Source: Planctomycetia bacterium (GTDB lineage: Bacteria; Planctomycetota; Planctomycetia; Gemmatales; Gemmataceae). Taken from it: DNA of 42,590 nt. Under the pieces are notes generated by a model, which was given only the letters and a program-made list of their open reading frames with translations, did no database searches and was not told the DNA's origin. The first letter of the stretch is position 1; each line of letters begins with the position of its first letter. Of the stretch, positions 42,064 to 42,590 are shown in pieces. Position numbers and translations under genes: made by a program. The stretch covers positions 1 through 42,590 of the forward strand of contig SYHD01000221.1 of the NCBI GenBank assembly GCA_005799265.1, given 5' to 3'.

Positions 42064-42087
42064 GGATGATCCTTTGCAATCATGGTC

Positions 42088-42101
42088 GATCTCTTGAGAT
42101 C
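42088..42101. promoter_or_regulatory. Palindromic operator candidate upstream of the DUF433/DUF5615 pair
   Basis: GATCTC and GAGATC are inverted around TT at 42088-42101, 25 nt before the antitoxin start. A wider, weaker symmetry (GATGATC...GATCATC) surrounds it. Autoregulation by the antitoxin is inferred from position only. Confidence 0.4.
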
Positions 42102-42152
42102 ATCATACTCAAAACTCCAAGGGACCGGCTGGCTCGCCCACGGTCTTCGCGG

Positions 42153-42590
42153 TCATTTTAGCGGCATCAACTCAAACCGCCGAAAATCAATCTCGAACCC
42201 CTCCGTCTGCAACAAGATCTTGCCCGCGGCCGGGAAGACGTCGAACGCTTCGTTGACCTTGGCGCCGTTGACGCGGATCTCGATCTTGCTCCCCTTGCAG
42301 ATGCACTCGACCTTGGTCCAATCGCCGAGCTTGCTTTCGACGTCGTCTTTGCCGTTGGTGTCGATCAGCTCCTTGAAGCCGGCTTCGTGCAGGGACCACC
42401 AGAGTTGGCCCTTGGTGAAGGTGCGGACCTCGCCGCCGGCCTTCCAGCGGGGGCGTTTGTCCGTGCCGAGGACGGTCTCCGACTTGAGCGAGACGGGGAT
42501 GTCTTTGCCGCGGATGACGATGAGGTCGCCGACGCAACCCTGGGCGAGCTGGCATTCGATGGACGACATCCACGTGCCGCCGGCGCCGCC
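42153..42590 (-). CDS. DUF1080 (3-keto-disaccharide hydrolase-like) protein, 5' end outside the window
   Basis: Only the C-terminal about 145 residues are here; the frame is open to the right edge, with GGAGGTWMSSIECQL reading in from beyond it, so the ATG at 42569 is internal. Visible motifs: SSIECQLAQGCVGDLIVIRG, GDWTKVECICKGSKIEIRVN and the closing FEIDFRRFELMPL typical of DUF1080. It resembles the 7107-7910 protein in fold but is of a different subgroup. It is the upstream neighbour on the same strand of the toxin-antitoxin and Gfo/Idh/MocA genes. Confidence 0.85.
   Translation of the reverse strand, partial: GGAGGTWMSSIECQLAQGCVGDLIVIRGKDIPVSLKSETVLGTDKRPRWKAGGEVRTFTKGQLWWSLHEAGFKELIDTNGKDDVESKLGDWTKVECICKGSKIEIRVNGAKVNEAFDVFPAAGKILLQTEGFEIDFRRFELMPLK

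Noticed and set aside
1-42590. tRNA, rRNA or riboswitch genes
   Set aside because: I looked through the gaps for cloverleaf patterns, rRNA-like conserved stretches and typical riboswitch cores and saw none; a covariance-model scan would be decisive.

Overview
The window is GC-rich, gene-dense chromosomal DNA from a member of the Planctomycetota; I infer a Gemmatales/Pirellulales-like organism or MAG, but genus cannot be fixed from sequence alone. The signature is the protein repertoire: PSCyt1/PSCyt2/PSD1 (DUF1549/DUF1553) and DUF1501 proteins side by side, DUF1080 proteins, a secreted sulfatase, DUF6263, PQQ-propeller proteins, membrane Ser/Thr kinases with TPR or cytochrome-like tails, and an ECF-type sigma factor. 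I see no rRNA, tRNA, CRISPR array, transposase or prophage genes.

Layout. 1-5702 (minus): a large TPR Ser/Thr kinase and an FHA-GAF-class III nucleotide cyclase. 5978-9668 (plus): a small conserved protein, a small secreted protein, a DUF1080 protein, an ECF-type sigma factor and a pectate-lyase-like beta-helix protein. 9698-16375 (plus): a tightly packed run starting with a Ser/Thr kinase that carries two c-type heme motifs. It continues with a DUF5690 transporter, a Zn alcohol dehydrogenase, an HD-domain PhnZ-like oxygenase, an FAD oxidoreductase and a PhnX-like HAD hydrolase. The last four are phosphonate-catabolism families, so this is probably an oxidative organophosphonate degradation module, with DUF5690 as the candidate transporter. 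16438-23866 (plus): sulfatase, DUF6263, a nucleoside deoxyribosyltransferase-like protein, then the PSCyt/DUF1501 pair. 23981-30501 (plus): a PQQ-propeller protein, two tandem retropepsin-PDZ proteins, lactate permease, a small membrane protein and a TauD/TfdA dioxygenase. 30562-35205 (minus): a 1547-residue von Willebrand A protein. 35667-39923 (plus): a large PQQ-propeller protein and a secreted coiled-coil protein. 40075-42590 (minus): Gfo/Idh/MocA oxidoreductase, a DUF433/DUF5615 toxin-antitoxin pair and the end of a second DUF1080 gene.

The most unusual signal is a set of short palindromic repeat families that occur between genes and also inside conserved genes without breaking the reading frame. 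One family (TTAGCC...GCGCAAGC) lies between two genes at 15625-15685 and inside the DUF1549 gene at 21613-21674. A second (CCTCACCCCC...GGAGAGGGG) lies at the window start, inside DUF1501 (23110-23150) and, reversed, inside the TauD gene (30190-30226). A third uses 7-bp units and lies inside the DUF1549 gene (20739-20815) and between genes (35364-35504). Each intragenic copy adds a low-complexity peptide to an otherwise normal family protein, much like the Rickettsia palindromic elements. In two other places the repeat's TTAG supplies the stop codon of a gene.
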